Shown in pieces: positions 63,786-64,000 of a stretch of 64,000 nt of DNA. The stretch covers positions 447,707 to 511,706 of the forward strand of contig NMRB01000222.1 of NCBI GenBank assembly GCA_002633025.1, read 5' to 3'. The position numbers and the translations under genes are program-made. The number at the start of each line of letters is the position of its first letter. Within the stretch, counting starts at the first letter, position 1. The notes under the pieces are model-generated. The model made no database searches. It was not told the origin of the DNA and worked only from the letters and a program-made list of their open reading frames with translations. This DNA comes from Notospermus geniculatus (lineage: Eukaryota > Nemertea > Pilidiophora > Heteronemertea > Lineidae).

Positions 63786-64000
63786 ATGGATCTCCACATA
63801 CCTCAAGTGACAACCCAGAATTCTGGAGCCAGCCACCATGTAGTTTCTCAACCCAACCTCTCCACTGTCCTCCAGAAACTTCTTGTTCGAAATGTCTCCA
63901 AACTTTGCCGTGATTATGTGAAGTTCACCCATTTTGTTCACGTGACAGGAAGCATCAAATTGAACATTGACAACAAAGATTATGTAAAACTTGACCTCAA
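63786..64000 (+). CDS. First coding exon of an unidentified gene, 3' partial
   Basis: A TTATTTCAG acceptor ends at 63785 and the next base starts ATG. The frame is then open for 71 codons to the window edge, with balanced composition: VSQPNLSTVLQKLLVRNVSK, then HFVHVTGSIKLNIDNKDYV, alternating helix and beta pattern. I do not recognise the family. The exon may instead continue an upstream one, since the acceptor abuts the ATG. Confidence 0.5.
   Translation, partial: MDLHIPQVTTQNSGASHHVVSQPNLSTVLQKLLVRNVSKLCRDYVKFTHFVHVTGSIKLNIDNKDYVKLDL

Overview
The window reads as eukaryotic DNA from two sources. Positions 1-23.8 kb are a compact, intronless set of virus genes. From 25.5 kb onward the sequence is repeat-rich, intron-bearing invertebrate DNA: BEL/Pao retrotransposon, CACTA-type and other DDE transposases, many foldback elements, a multi-exon cellular gene, and AGGCCT/ACATGT-rich spacer. 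A marine invertebrate is likely, but the phylum cannot be fixed from the sequence. Four single N characters (25499, 53926, 57329, 62933) look like compressed assembly joins.

Virus-like block (1-23.8 kb). The best anchors are a 1388-residue protein with a UL52-type primase layout and a 1383-residue protein with the size, setting and style of a malacoherpesvirus major capsid protein. Around them are a furin-site, single-membrane-pass glycoprotein (possibly gB-like), two coiled-coil proteins, a small membrane protein, four proteins of unknown role downstream of the capsid gene, and a 670-residue RRM RNA-binding protein with a 95-residue internal duplication. Together they point to a Malacoherpesviridae-like virus, either integrated or co-assembled. 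The last virus-side gene is a broken Fanzor (eukaryotic TnpB relative). Its 3' end runs straight into five copies of a 354-bp tandem repeat that ends at the first N.

Transposon region (25.5-49 kb). On the minus strand lies a decayed BEL/Pao element (gag, protease, reverse transcriptase, RNase H, integrase), split by a 633-bp foldback insertion. A CACTA/TNP2-like transposase gene can be modelled as three exons in phase (47536 to 34713). Its 9.6-kb second intron holds a second, four-exon DDE-like transposase gene (43748 to 40086), flanked by clusters of a TGTCAAA/TGACGCACG motif that look like subterminal transposase-binding repeats. Just upstream is an intronless kinase gene with an altered HRD motif.

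Cellular region (49-64 kb). A five-exon, 287-residue gene (52644-60460, plus strand), including one GC-AG intron, joins in phase throughout. A further coding exon opens at 63786 and runs off the window. Between exons there are several clear MITE/foldback insertions, some with target-site duplications, and evidence that two haplotypes were laid end to end at 53.4-54.3 kb.
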